From NCBI GenBank assembly GCA_040880485.1, contig JBBDIJ010000009.1, forward strand, positions 124,001-188,000: a DNA stretch of 64,000 bases, written 5' to 3'. Positions 34,833-44,916 of the stretch are shown here, in pieces. Below the pieces are notes generated by a model that did not search any database, was not told the origin of the DNA, and was given only the letters and a program-made list of their open reading frames with translations. The DNA comes from JBBDIJ01 sp040880485. Its GTDB lineage: Bacteria > Bacteroidota > Rhodothermia > Balneolales > Balneolaceae. The position numbers and the translations under genes are program-made. The first letter of the stretch is position 1, and each line of letters starts with the position of its first letter.

Positions 34833-35044
34833 AGAGTAGAGCGTTAGGCTGTAGAGGTTGCAACAGGTTATGTAGGCTGAAAGATCAGACCTTTCTGTCC
34901 GAAATAAAAGTGAAACAACAGGGTTGGTTCTGCCCGGTTAAAGCTGATACTCTTGTGCCGACTGAGTATATTGTGCCGGAACGGAAACAGCGGCAGGTGA
35001 AGGTTTTTACTTCATGGCTGCCTTACGAGAAAAGAAGTAATAGT

Positions 35045-36127
35045 ATGATGAATAGCGAAATGCAGGAATTTCTCGAACAGCTACTCTCTACACCCAGTCC
35101 TGTGGGCTATGAGTCGAAAGGGCAACGGGTCTGGCTTTCCAGAGTTGGACAGTGGGCCGACCGTACAGAGTCGGATGCCTACGGCTCTGCCGCAGCGTGG
35201 TTGGAGACCAATACCGACGCAGCTACCGTGATGCTGGAAGCCCACGTGGATGAGATTGGAATGGTGGTACAGTATATTTCTGAAGAGGGGTTTGTATATC
35301 TGAACCGTCTCGGCGGCAGTGATTCCACGATTGCACGTGCAAAAAAAGTGACGATTCACTCCCGGAATGGTGGGGTGGTCGGGGTTACCGGCAATACGGC
35401 CATACACCTTCAGGACAAGAAGAATGGTGGGGGGAACCAGCCATCCTGGAAGGAGATCTATGTAGATGTTGGTGCCTCTTCACGGGAAGAAGCCGTTAAG
35501 CTGGTTCAGGTAGGTGACCCGGTGACGTATTCGGTAGAACCCGAGATGCTGAATGACGAGTTACTTACAGCACGCGCGATTGATAACCGGATCGGCGGGT
35601 TTGTGATAGCAAGTGTTATTAAAAGTCTAAAAAAACGTCGTAAAGACTTGAAAGTAAATGTGATAGCTCTTAACTCTGTACAGGAGGAAGTGGGTGGATT
35701 CGGTGCCCGGATGATGAGTTACAGATATATGCCGGATGCAGCTCTTGTAACCGATGTTACCCATGCCACCGACACTCCCGGGATTGACCATAAGGAGTTT
35801 GGTCAGGTCAAACTTCGAAAGGGCCCAACGGTTCAACATGGCGGAGCGAACCATCCGGCAGTGGTGCGGTTGGTCGAAGAAGTTGCTGAGAGGAGAGAAA
35901 TAGCACTTCAGCACGAAGCGACCAGCGTTCGTACAGGTACCGATACAGATAGTATCTTCTTTCAGCAAACGGGAATTCCAAGTGCTCTTCTGTCGGTGCC
36001 AATCCGTTATATGCATTCACCGGTAGAGGTGGTCTCATTGGCAGATGTAGAACAGCTCGTTCAACTGATGACCGAGTCGGTACTTGCCATGGAAGCGGAT
36101 CAAACTTTTCAGGTTCTCGATACGTAG
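35045..36127 (+). CDS. M42-family metallo-aminopeptidase
   Basis: 360 residues from ATG 35045, the normal size; the frame opens at 34910 but the extra 45 residues look non-conserved. Metal and catalytic residues are in LEAHVDEIGMVV (His/Asp), TARAIDNRIGG (Asp), VQEEVGGFGARM (Glu pair), VTDVTHATDTPG and IRYMHSPVEV (His). The family forms large tetrahedral cytoplasmic complexes that trim peptides (glutamyl/leucyl aminopeptidases); some act as endoglucanase-like proteins by annotation only. It is convergent with galE, four bases apart. Confidence 0.9.
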   Translation: MMNSEMQEFLEQLLSTPSPVGYESKGQRVWLSRVGQWADRTESDAYGSAAAWLETNTDAATVMLEAHVDEIGMVVQYISEEGFVYLNRLGGSDSTIARAKKVTIHSRNGGVVGVTGNTAIHLQDKKNGGGNQPSWKEIYVDVGASSREEAVKLVQVGDPVTYSVEPEMLNDELLTARAIDNRIGGFVIASVIKSLKKRRKDLKVNVIALNSVQEEVGGFGARMMSYRYMPDAALVTDVTHATDTPGIDHKEFGQVKLRKGPTVQHGGANHPAVVRLVEEVAERREIALQHEATSVRTGTDTDSIFFQQTGIPSALLSVPIRYMHSPVEVVSLADVEQLVQLMTESVLAMEADQTFQVLDT

Positions 36128-36131
36128 GGGA

Positions 36132-37148
36132 CTACTCTTCGGGATAACCCTCGGGATGGCTCTTTTGCCAGTTCCATGCGTCCCGGCACATCTCCTCAAG
36201 ACTCTTTTCTGCACGCCACCCCAGCTGATGCTCCGCCTTGCCCGGGTCGGCGAAGCATTCGGCGATATCTCCGGGCCGGCGTTCGACAAATTCCCACGGG
36301 ATCTCTTTTCCGGAGGCCAACTCGAACGCACGGATCATCTCCAGTACAGAGTACCCCTCTCCGGTACCCAGATTGAAAGTTTCGATACCAGAGTGCTCTT
36401 CAAGATAGCGGACGGCAGCAAGGTGGCCTCTCGCCAGGTCCGTGACATGAATGTAGTCCCGCACTCCGGTTCCGTCTCTTGTTGGCCAGTCCCGACCAAA
36501 AACAGCCAGTTTCTTCCGTTTACCGACGGCTACCTGGGAGATAAAAGGCATCAGGTTGTTTGGAATCCCTTGCGGGTCTTCTCCAATCTTTCCACTGCCA
36601 TCGGCACCAACAGGGTTGAAGTAGCGAAGGAGTGCCACAGACCAATCAGGGTCGGATTTGCACAGATCCTGAAGAATCTCTTCGATCATCAGCTTGGAGC
36701 GTCCATAGGGATTTGTTGCAGAAAGGGGAAAGTTTTCCCGTATTGGAACGCTCTCCGGATCGCCGTATACGGTTGCAGAGGAGCTGAAAACCATTTTTCG
36801 AACACCTGAGTCGGACATGGCACGACAGAGATTGATGGTGCCCGCCACATTGTTTCTGTAGTAGAGTAGAGGTTTTTCAACAGACTCTCCCACAGCTTTC
36901 AGTCCGGCAAAGTGAATGACAGAGTCGAAATCAGATTCCCGAAAGAGATGGAGAAGGGATTCCTGATCCAGCAAATCTATTTTATGAAACACTGCTTTCT
37001 TATCCGAAAGTGATTCTACACGCCGCAGAGCCTCTCTTTTACTGTTTGTGAGATTATCGATTACGGTAACATTCAATCCTTTTTTAAGCAGTTCCAGTAC
37101 AGTATGACTGCCAATATACCCGGTACCACCTGTGACGAGTATATGCAT
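36132..37148 (-). CDS. galE: UDP-glucose 4-epimerase
   Basis: 338 residues, an extended SDR. The NAD site is VTGGTGYIGSHTVLELL, the catalytic Ser/Tyr-Lys lie in FSSSATVYGDP and NPYGRSKLMIEE, and the end WRAEKSLEEMCRDAWNWQ is typical. It interconverts UDP-glucose and UDP-galactose for surface polysaccharide. It follows the HPt gene with a three-base gap, so both are likely transcribed together with the thioesterase. Confidence 0.95.
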   Translation of the reverse strand: MHILVTGGTGYIGSHTVLELLKKGLNVTVIDNLTNSKREALRRVESLSDKKAVFHKIDLLDQESLLHLFRESDFDSVIHFAGLKAVGESVEKPLLYYRNNVAGTINLCRAMSDSGVRKMVFSSSATVYGDPESVPIRENFPLSATNPYGRSKLMIEEILQDLCKSDPDWSVALLRYFNPVGADGSGKIGEDPQGIPNNLMPFISQVAVGKRKKLAVFGRDWPTRDGTGVRDYIHVTDLARGHLAAVRYLEEHSGIETFNLGTGEGYSVLEMIRAFELASGKEIPWEFVERRPGDIAECFADPGKAEHQLGWRAEKSLEEMCRDAWNWQKSHPEGYPEE

Positions 37149-37151
37149 TCC

Positions 37152-37538
37152 TCAACTCCCGGTTTCACTATTGCCAGGTTTCAGGTTCGTGTCGGCCAGA
37201 ATGACCCTGAAATCTTCTATTACCTCTTCCAGGATCAACTCCATCTTTTCGATCGATCGGTTCAGTTCATCATCGGGTGCATTTCCAACGATCAGGGATT
37301 TGGCGTTCTCATACTCTTCCAGAATTTCGCCAAGGTGAAGCATCTCTACAACTGGCTTTATTTTATGGCCGGCTCTTCGTAGATCTTCAAGATCTCTGGC
37401 ATTCATGTTGGCTGTGTAATCGGTCCTGAACTCACTAAATGATTGTATGGAAGCTTCTGAGAATTCGGCTACATATTTCTTCTCATTAAATAGCATTTTG
37501 TAGATCAGTTCCGGTTCCACCCGTTCTGTTTTTTTCAT
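37152..37538 (-). CDS. Stand-alone HPt phosphotransfer protein
   Basis: 128 residues, all-helical by composition, without a signal or other domain. DLEDLRRAGHKIKPVVEMLHL carries the expected HPt phospho-acceptor His58; the HKIKP form is the variant common in Bacteroidota instead of AHxLKG. Such proteins pass phosphate between receiver domains. A plausible partner is the HisKA-receiver protein at 32396, which has a receiver but no ATPase; this pairing is inference. The gene lies between a thioesterase and galE, tightly spaced. Confidence 0.7.
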   Translation of the reverse strand: MKKTERVEPELIYKMLFNEKKYVAEFSEASIQSFSEFRTDYTANMNARDLEDLRRAGHKIKPVVEMLHLGEILEEYENAKSLIVGNAPDDELNRSIEKMELILEEVIEDFRVILADTNLKPGNSETGS

Positions 37539-37552
37539 CGATTCACTGCCAT

Positions 37553-37951
37553 TTATATCTCCTCTTCTACCGGTTTCGATACACCGTGAGGTGCCGGACG
37601 GCCCCGTTCATCAAGGTGTACAAACACGATATTGTCAATTTTGATAATGGGTTTGTGTGTAAATTTGTGGCGAACTTCACACTTTAAGGTAATGGAGGTG
37701 CGTCCAAATCGTACCGTCTCCATACCGATCTCGATGATGTCGCCTAGTTGGGCAGAGTTCACAAAGTCGATCTCGGTCATAAATTTTGTAACGAGATTTC
37801 CTTTACCAAGCTGACAGGTCGCATAAATAGCGGCCTCTTCATCGACCCAGGCCAGAACTTGCCCGCCAAAGAGGGTTCCATGCGGATTCATGTCCTGGGG
37901 CTTTACCATTTTTCGGCTGTGATATCTCATGGCAGGCGTTTGCTCGGGCAT
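37553..37951 (-). CDS. Acyl-CoA thioesterase, hotdog fold
   Basis: 132 residues. The hotdog motif NPHGTLFGGQVLAWVDEEAAIYA places the catalytic Asp/His region near residues 23-38, and the following strands (TEIDFVNSAQLGDIIEIG, TSITLKCEV) fit the YciA/BFIT-like acyl-CoA hydrolases. It cleaves acyl-CoA thioesters in the cytoplasm; chain preference is not evident. Divergent from recC. Confidence 0.88.
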   Translation of the reverse strand: MPEQTPAMRYHSRKMVKPQDMNPHGTLFGGQVLAWVDEEAAIYATCQLGKGNLVTKFMTEIDFVNSAQLGDIIEIGMETVRFGRTSITLKCEVRHKFTHKPIIKIDNIVFVHLDERGRPAPHGVSKPVEEEI

Positions 37952-38041
37952 GATAAACTGTTGAGGTCCCGGTTTCTGATGAATGAATAACAGTCCGTGT
38001 CATGGGAAGATACAAAAAAATATTTGCCGGTTGGGAAGGGG

Positions 38042-38058
38042 GTGACAAGGTTTGTCAC
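38042..38058. promoter_or_regulatory. Inverted repeat in the thioesterase-recC divergent region
   Basis: GTGACA-AGGTT-TGTCAC is a perfect six-base dyad placed 91 bases after the thioesterase start on one side and 87 bases before recC on the other. It looks like an operator for a dimeric regulator, though it could be a small cruciform. Confidence 0.35.
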
Positions 38059-38144
38059 TCGCTATTCATACTTTCCTGCTATAGCCATAATCGATATCAT
38101 GAAAGCGGTTTTACAGGCGAATCCAATCGTAACACGTCCCGAGG

Positions 38145-41100
38145 ATGATATATATAACCGAAAGTGACCGGATGGAGTGTCTTGCAGAGGCCGCGGCATT
38201 GCAGTTAAAGGAGAGAGTGTCTTCAGATCCTGTGGTCGGCCCACTTGTACTGGTACCCAACCGGGATACCGCGAGGTGGCTCTCTCTTGAGCTGGCAAAT
38301 CGAAACGGGGTGGCAGCCAATATCACATGGCAGCTCCCCTCTCAATGGCTCTGGAACGAGATACGAAATCGGAACCCGGACCTGGCTGAGTACATCTTAT
38401 CCGATCCGGGACCTCTCACATGGCTCCTCTTTTCACTACTTGGTGAGCACTCTATTTTATCGCGATACCCTTTGTTACATCACTATCTCGAGGCGGGAGG
38501 AGAGGAGAACAGAGAGAAAAGGCGTGTCTGGCTGAGCCGTCATCTCGCTTCACTGTACGACCAGTATTTGAACTACAGGCCGGATATGCTTGTGGCGTGG
38601 GAGAAATCCGTTCCCGAAGAAGTTGAAGAGAGGTGGCAGGCAGAACTTTGGAGAGAGATCGTCTCACGTATGAATCGTACCGCGAAAGGGACAGCAGTTC
38701 ATCGCGCTTCACTTTTTAACTCCTTTCTACGTGAAGTCAATGAAAATAAAATAGTTAAAAGAACTCCTGAAATGATATTTAATCCGGGGCGTCTCTCCGA
38801 ACCCATCCTTCAGATTCTCTCCGGAGTTGGGAAGTTTTCCGACTTTCACCTCTATCGGGTCACTCCGGGCAAAATTCATGAAACTGACAACCAAAACAGG
38901 TTGTACCAACTTTTTGGCGAGGAGTTTTTCCGTCAGGATGAGCTGTTGAGGAAAATTCTTGCAGGAAATGATTTTACAAGACATGTAATAGATAGAGGAG
39001 CTGCCAAAAGAGAAGATAGTTCTTTGCTCCACCAGCTGCAGGACTCTGTCTGGCACAACCAGCCAGTTCCTGATGGTGTAGAGCCGGATCAGTCGTTGAC
39101 CATTCGATCATGTCACAGTCCTGTACGTGAAGTGGAAGTACTCTATCAATATGTGTTAGAGGCGGTCTCCGGAGAGCACGGTTTCAGCCAACTTCGGCCG
39201 GATGATATATTGGTTGTGACACCGGATATCGGGCGGTATGCTCCGGCTATAAGGGCCGTATTTGGAGAACCTGAGGAGGGTTTGCCCCATATTCCATTTA
39301 ACCTGGATAGTACTCTGAATCAGGAGGGTAGCCTGACCACACTGTTTCAAGGGCTTTTGAAACTGGCTGATTCCCGATTTAGCCGGGAGGACCTTTTCGA
39401 GTGGATACGAAACGAATGGGTGATGCAGGCCTTCCGTTTTTCCAAATCGGATCTGCAAACCATAGAGTACTGGTTTCGGGAGAACAGGGTAAGAAGCGGA
39501 ATTGATGCTGACCACAGAAAGGAGCATGGAGAGCCGTCCAGAGAGTGGAGAACGTGGAACAGTGCACTGAGACGAGGCTGGATGGGGCAGATGACAGGGG
39601 GAGAACCGGGTGATTATGTCGGTGAGGTGCTTCTTTACCACAGGGTCAGTAGTCGTGATGATCTGCTACTATGGGCACGATTTCAGAAGCTGTTCAACCT
39701 GCTCGTCGAATTTCGGGATGGGAGCCGCAGACTTAGGATTATAACTGACTGGGTCGCCTGGCTGGAGGAGGCCCTTGCAAACTTTTTGCAATCCAGGCTT
39801 TACGAAACGGTTGAAAGCATGAAACTGCTGGAACATCTTGAAACAGTTCGAAAGGAGGCTGAGGTTGGAGGGATGCAGGAGAGTGTGCCTTTTGAGGTAA
39901 TTCGAGCCACACTTCTGTCTGAATCAGAAGGAAAGGAGGCGGGCGGGCTCCATTTTGGAAGGGGGATTCACTTTGCTTCGATGGTTCCGGCCAGAAGTAT
40001 GCCTTTTCGCATGATCGCCCTGCTCGGTCTGGATGACGGGGTTTTCCCGTCATCCGATCCTGCCAGTCCGTACGATTTGATCGCCGCTGCTCCGAGACCG
40101 GGGGAGCGGGATCGAAGAGAGGAGGAGAAAGCACTTTTTCTGGAGTCTATGATGGCTGCTCGTGAGGTGTTCTACTGCAGCTATTCGGGTATGGATAGAT
40201 ATGATGACCGGCCCCATCCTCCATCTTCGATCCTCTCGGAGTGGGCCGAACAGGTCTTTGGGGCTGGGGGAACTGAAGCGACGTACCTGGAGCGCCAGCC
40301 CTTGCAACGCTTCTCCCGGTCGCTCTACCTGATGGGAGAGGGTATTTCACGGCTCGATATGCAAGTGGCAGAGAAACTTAGAGTACGGAGCAGGGGAGAT
40401 AGCTTAATTGTGATCGACAAGCTTCCGAAAGCGGAGGATTTCGATATGGAGAGTGTCAGGCTGCAAGAACTTTGTAATTTTTTCCGACATCCTCTCAGAA
40501 CTTTTTTTCAGAAAAGGTGTGGTGTTCGGTTCGATCGTAGTGAGGATCCAGAACAGGAGTTTGATATATCTTCTCTGGAGATGTTCAAAATTGTAAAGTT
40601 TCTCGCCGGATGGCGCACACGGGGTGTCGATTCGGATCAGTCGTTGCGGTGGCTGCAGGATTCGGCGATCGTGCCCGAGGGTTGGCCGGGTGAACGCCTC
40701 TCCAGGGACCTCATCTTCTCAGTGAATGAATCGTTGAAAGTGCCTGTACAGCTGGGGCACCCGGTTCGTCAGGAGCTGTTGAATATTTCAGTGGAATTGG
40801 ACGGTACACTGTTGGCCGGAGAGGTAAGCACAATGGTTCAGGACGGATATTTTACCGTCTCGCGCTCCTCATCTGTGGGACGTAATCTTATACCTGTCTG
40901 GGTTACCTATCTTGCACTTCTGGTATCAGAAGCGGTTCCCCGGGGGAACGGTTTTCTGTTTGAACTCTCTAAACCAAACTCAAAATGGAGATCTTTCAAA
41001 GAACCTGAGAATCCGGAAGCGCTGTTGAAGTCGGCTCTGCAGATCTATCGGGAGGGAGTCATAAACCCTCTCCCAATTTTTCCCGATCCTCTCTGCAACT

Positions 41101-41312
41101 ATGCAGAAAAACTTCAAAAGGGCGAGTCTGAGGAGGCAGCACGTTCTGCCTTTATCAAAACCTTTTACAGCGAGTACGGTGGAATGGCAGAGGACCCTTA
41201 TGTCCGGCTTCTTTTCGGGGAACCGGAAAATGGGGAATTGGAGATATGGAGCCGAATTGTAGAGGAGTTAATATTTCCTATGCAGAGTGCAATGGAGGAT
41301 TTGAATGCCTGA
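38145..41312 (+). CDS. recC: Exodeoxyribonuclease V gamma subunit
   Basis: 1055 residues (E. coli 1122). The start MIYITESDRMECLAEAAALQ aligns with the opening of RecC and is followed by VLVPNRDTARWLSLELANRNGVAANITWQLPSQWLW, given here as the typical RecC segment (residues ~34-70). Motifs for a defunct helicase/nuclease fold include PFRMIALLGLDDGVFP near 625. RecC joins RecB and RecD and scans for the regulatory Chi sequence in double-strand break repair. Its end overlaps recB by eight bases. Confidence 0.92.
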   Translation: MIYITESDRMECLAEAAALQLKERVSSDPVVGPLVLVPNRDTARWLSLELANRNGVAANITWQLPSQWLWNEIRNRNPDLAEYILSDPGPLTWLLFSLLGEHSILSRYPLLHHYLEAGGEENREKRRVWLSRHLASLYDQYLNYRPDMLVAWEKSVPEEVEERWQAELWREIVSRMNRTAKGTAVHRASLFNSFLREVNENKIVKRTPEMIFNPGRLSEPILQILSGVGKFSDFHLYRVTPGKIHETDNQNRLYQLFGEEFFRQDELLRKILAGNDFTRHVIDRGAAKREDSSLLHQLQDSVWHNQPVPDGVEPDQSLTIRSCHSPVREVEVLYQYVLEAVSGEHGFSQLRPDDILVVTPDIGRYAPAIRAVFGEPEEGLPHIPFNLDSTLNQEGSLTTLFQGLLKLADSRFSREDLFEWIRNEWVMQAFRFSKSDLQTIEYWFRENRVRSGIDADHRKEHGEPSREWRTWNSALRRGWMGQMTGGEPGDYVGEVLLYHRVSSRDDLLLWARFQKLFNLLVEFRDGSRRLRIITDWVAWLEEALANFLQSRLYETVESMKLLEHLETVRKEAEVGGMQESVPFEVIRATLLSESEGKEAGGLHFGRGIHFASMVPARSMPFRMIALLGLDDGVFPSSDPASPYDLIAAAPRPGERDRREEEKALFLESMMAAREVFYCSYSGMDRYDDRPHPPSSILSEWAEQVFGAGGTEATYLERQPLQRFSRSLYLMGEGISRLDMQVAEKLRVRSRGDSLIVIDKLPKAEDFDMESVRLQELCNFFRHPLRTFFQKRCGVRFDRSEDPEQEFDISSLEMFKIVKFLAGWRTRGVDSDQSLRWLQDSAIVPEGWPGERLSRDLIFSVNESLKVPVQLGHPVRQELLNISVELDGTLLAGEVSTMVQDGYFTVSRSSSVGRNLIPVWVTYLALLVSEAVPRGNGFLFELSKPNSKWRSFKEPENPEALLKSALQIYREGVINPLPIFPDPLCNYAEKLQKGESEEAARSAFIKTFYSEYGGMAEDPYVRLLFGEPENGELEIWSRIVEELIFPMQSAMEDLNA

Positions 41313-44300
41313 AAATCGATTCAATCCATTCCGTGAAGATCTGCCTCCCCGTCTGCTCATAGAGGCGAGTGCCGGTACGGGCAAGACCTATACACTTACA
41401 TCGCTCTGGATTCGATTTATTATAGAACAGAAGGTTCAACCCGAGCAACTACTTGTGGTCACCTTTACCCGACGAGCCACCCGTGAGCTGAGAGAGCGGA
41501 TTCTGGACAGGCTTCGTGACTCCCTGGCTGTTTTACAGAAAGGAAGCGCCGATGGCCGGGAAGCCTTTTTTCAGGATCTGATCGATTTTTGCCGCAACCG
41601 GACTGATGTTGTTGAGATCCTTGAGAGAGCCATCCGTTACTTCGACAGAGCCAAAGTGTTGACCATACACGGTTACTGCCAGCGTGTTCTGCAGGAAGAG
41701 GCAATATTGACCGCTTCACCCTTCGATCTTGTTGTTGATACGTCCGACAGTTATATCGGGGAGGTTGTCGAGAGTATATGGAGAGAGGAGATTGATCGTC
41801 TGGGAAGCAGCAAGGCTGGAACTATTTTGCTTGACAGGCTTATGTCCCGATACGGGAGTCCGGAAAAACTTTTAAAAAACCTGAAAGAAGTTTCAGGTTT
41901 CCCTTCGGTGGTCATTGAAACAGGGCCACTACCCGATATGGAGAGTATTCCGGAACGGTATCTTGGAATTCTGCAGGAGTGGGCAGCAATGTGGAAGGAG
42001 CGAAGAGAGGAACTTTGCTCTCAGATTCATGATAGCCATATAAAAAGTGCTGCACGTTATACGGATAGCCGCTGTTCCCATCTGGATCGATATATCTTTG
42101 ATGAGGCTATGATGGGTCGTCCACCGGATGCATTACGCTTCTTTATACGCTCCTGGGTTCTGGATCCGAAGAATTGGAAAAATGGGTATGAACCTTTTGG
42201 GGAGGATCCGTTTTTTGATCTCTCTCAAGAGTTGTATGACCTGAACAGTGAAATGGGGCAGGTATTGAATGGCTGGTTGCGAGGCATCATCAAGCGAGCC
42301 GGGGCTCTTCTGGCAGAGAGACGAAATACGTCTGATGAAGCTTCTTTCGACGAGCTTCTGTTGCGGCTTTATGATGCATTGAATCACCCTGTTCATGGAG
42401 AGACACTTGCTCTTCGCCTGCGAAGCGAAACACCTGTCGCGATGGTAGATGAATTTCAGGATACCGATCCGGTTCAATACGCTATTTTCGATAAAATCTA
42501 TCCTCGGGGAATGGATGACTCCCGATTATTGATGATAGGTGACCCGAAGCAGTCGATCTACCGGTTCAGGGGAGCCGACCTCTACGCCTATCTTGCAGCT
42601 CGGAAGGGACTCTCTGAAGATGCCCTTTTTCGTCTCGATTTCAACTATCGCAGCGATACTCCTCTTGTCAGTGCTGTCAATGAACTCTTTTCGTACCGTC
42701 CCGATCCCTTTCTGGAAAAAGAGATCCTCTACTCTCCTGTATCTGTGCCTGCTGCCCAAACCGGTATAGATTCAGTTCATACCGGTTTGGGCGAGTCGGC
42801 TCTGGATGTTGTGTTTACGATAGATGAGGGCCAAAATGTGTCGAATTTGAAGGAGTTGGCTTTTCGCTGGGCCTGCGATGAAGTTGTGAATTGGATCGAG
42901 AATGGGCGGTCGGGAACGGCACAGATCAACGGATCCTCGTTAAAGCCAAATGATATCGCTATTTTGGTACTCGATAACAGAAGTGCCGAGAGATTGAAGG
43001 GGATGCTTTCCCGAAGGGGAGTGGACGCCATTACATATACAAAAGAGAGTGTGTTTGAGAGTGATGAAGCGAGGATCCTCTCTTCTCTATTCAAAGCTGT
43101 TCTGAACCCCGATAACTCAACCGCGGTGAACAATCTGCTTTTTTCCGGTCTGTTTGGGCGCAACCTTGCGGAATTAATGGAGATGCAGAAAAGTGAGATA
43201 GCCTGGAGAGAACTCGTGGAAATGTTAACGGAACTCCTTGAGTGCTGGAGAGAACGCGGCGTCATGGCTATGATACGCCGATTGCTTACCGGTAAGGGTG
43301 CAATCGGGCAGGCTGCCGGGTTTCAAAGAGGTGAGAGAATGATTACCAATCTGGAGCATCTTGCGGAACTTTGCTCCATTTCCGAGAGGGAGGACCGCCT
43401 CGATCCCGCCGCACTTTCTCACTGGTTCGAGAGGAACATGGAAGAGAAGAGGGGCTTTGAGGATGACAAACTTCTTCTTGAAAGTGACAGGGATCTGGTC
43501 ATGATCAGCACTGTGCATGGAAGCAAGGGCCTGGAGTATCCGCTTGTCATCTGCCCGGACTTGTGGAGTGTACGAAGGCCAAATGAGAGAATTGACAGCA
43601 GACCAATTGTCGGGTATTATGATTTGGGAAAGGAGTATCAATTTACGGCAAATCTTGAGAACAGAGGGAGTGAAGGGCGTCAGAGGGCAGCTCGCAGAAG
43701 CATGATTGAAGAGTGCTCGGAAGAGGTAAGGAAGAGCTACGTTGCCCTGACCCGCGCGAAATACAAGTGCAAACTATTCTGGGGTAGCCACTCCCGTTCT
43801 CACTACTCAGGGTTGGGTGCACTTCTGCTTGGAAGAGACAGGGTAGAGAGAAGTATTGGAGAATATTTGGGCCTGCCCGGTTATAATGAAAAATCTGAAT
43901 TTGGAGTGGAGGATTATGCCCGGGTTTGGAGAGATATGGCCCGCCGTTGCCATTCCATTACTGTCGGTGAATACGACAATGAAGATGATGAGGAGAGTGT
44001 GAATGTAGTGCCACCGGATGAGGCCGAAACGGCACCACTTCAGCTTAAAAAGATTGAACTTCCGGTACGTATTGTGCCTGGTAAATCGATCTTCAGCTTC
44101 ACATCGCTGCTTCAAAGCACTTCGGCATATGAGGAGGCCGACTACGAACAGTGGCAGGAAACCGGCTTTTTATTGAATAAAGAAACCGTCGGCGAGGTTT
44201 CACAAACGATTTTCGGTTTCCCAAAAGGTGCTTCGGCGGGTATAGTGGTACACAAGCTTTTCGAACATCCGGATTTCGATTTTCGAGACCCATCCAACTA

Positions 44301-44916
44301 TGAGAGGATTGCATCGGAAATTCTTGATAAGTATGCATTTGATCCTGTGTGGTCCCCTGTGCTCGCTGATATGATGAGAGCTGTTCGAGGAGCTGATTTT
44401 GGCTCATTAAGGTTAGAGGAAGTCTCTCCATGCAATATGATCCGTGAGATGGAGTTTCATTTGCCATCAAGTCCGGTATCCGGTGATGAGCTTATTAATA
44501 TGATTCGGGGTGGTCCATCGAACACGTCCGGTTGGGGGAGTGATCTGGATATCGAGGGATTTCTAACCGGTTTTGTCGACCTGATTGTCAGGTTTGAAGG
44601 TCGCTACTATATTCTCGACTACAAGTCCAACTGGCTGGGGAAGAGTGTAGAAGAGTACGGCACAGATTCTCTGGCCGGTGAGGTCACGGAGTCGGGCTAT
44701 GACCTCCAGTATCATCTCTATCTTTTGGCAGTACGACGCTATTTGCAGAGTACGCTTCCGGATTTCGAGTACGATCGCCACTTTGGTGGGGTTCTCTATC
44801 TATTTGTTCGGGGAATGAGGCAGGGATCCAATATGGGGGTCTACCGCGACCGTCCTGATCGTACGCTTCTGGATCTGCTGGAAGCCAGAATTGAGAGAGG
44901 AGGTGGGGATGTCTGA
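41305..44916 (+). CDS. recB: Exodeoxyribonuclease V beta subunit
   Basis: 1203 residues (E. coli 1180). UvrD-type helicase motifs are visible: Walker A IEASAGTGKTYTLTSLW (~15-31), VTFTRRATRELRERI, VDEFQDTDPVQY (~377), IGDPKQSIYRFRGADLYAYL (~412) and ISTVHGSKGLEYPLV (~734). The C-terminal nuclease has GFVDLIVRFEGRYYILDYKSNWLG parts GFVDLI and LDYKSNW. It supplies the 3'-5' motor and the nuclease of RecBCD. It overlaps both recC and recD by eight bases. Confidence 0.95.
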   Translation: MPENRFNPFREDLPPRLLIEASAGTGKTYTLTSLWIRFIIEQKVQPEQLLVVTFTRRATRELRERILDRLRDSLAVLQKGSADGREAFFQDLIDFCRNRTDVVEILERAIRYFDRAKVLTIHGYCQRVLQEEAILTASPFDLVVDTSDSYIGEVVESIWREEIDRLGSSKAGTILLDRLMSRYGSPEKLLKNLKEVSGFPSVVIETGPLPDMESIPERYLGILQEWAAMWKERREELCSQIHDSHIKSAARYTDSRCSHLDRYIFDEAMMGRPPDALRFFIRSWVLDPKNWKNGYEPFGEDPFFDLSQELYDLNSEMGQVLNGWLRGIIKRAGALLAERRNTSDEASFDELLLRLYDALNHPVHGETLALRLRSETPVAMVDEFQDTDPVQYAIFDKIYPRGMDDSRLLMIGDPKQSIYRFRGADLYAYLAARKGLSEDALFRLDFNYRSDTPLVSAVNELFSYRPDPFLEKEILYSPVSVPAAQTGIDSVHTGLGESALDVVFTIDEGQNVSNLKELAFRWACDEVVNWIENGRSGTAQINGSSLKPNDIAILVLDNRSAERLKGMLSRRGVDAITYTKESVFESDEARILSSLFKAVLNPDNSTAVNNLLFSGLFGRNLAELMEMQKSEIAWRELVEMLTELLECWRERGVMAMIRRLLTGKGAIGQAAGFQRGERMITNLEHLAELCSISEREDRLDPAALSHWFERNMEEKRGFEDDKLLLESDRDLVMISTVHGSKGLEYPLVICPDLWSVRRPNERIDSRPIVGYYDLGKEYQFTANLENRGSEGRQRAARRSMIEECSEEVRKSYVALTRAKYKCKLFWGSHSRSHYSGLGALLLGRDRVERSIGEYLGLPGYNEKSEFGVEDYARVWRDMARRCHSITVGEYDNEDDEESVNVVPPDEAETAPLQLKKIELPVRIVPGKSIFSFTSLLQSTSAYEEADYEQWQETGFLLNKETVGEVSQTIFGFPKGASAGIVVHKLFEHPDFDFRDPSNYERIASEILDKYAFDPVWSPVLADMMRAVRGADFGSLRLEEVSPCNMIREMEFHLPSSPVSGDELINMIRGGPSNTSGWGSDLDIEGFLTGFVDLIVRFEGRYYILDYKSNWLGKSVEEYGTDSLAGEVTESGYDLQYHLYLLAVRRYLQSTLPDFEYDRHFGGVLYLFVRGMRQGSNMGVYRDRPDRTLLDLLEARIERGGGDV

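Noticed and set aside
34833..35044. Longer start of the M42 peptidase (from 34910)
   Set aside because: Adds 45 residues without resemblance to the family; ATG 35045 gives the normal length.
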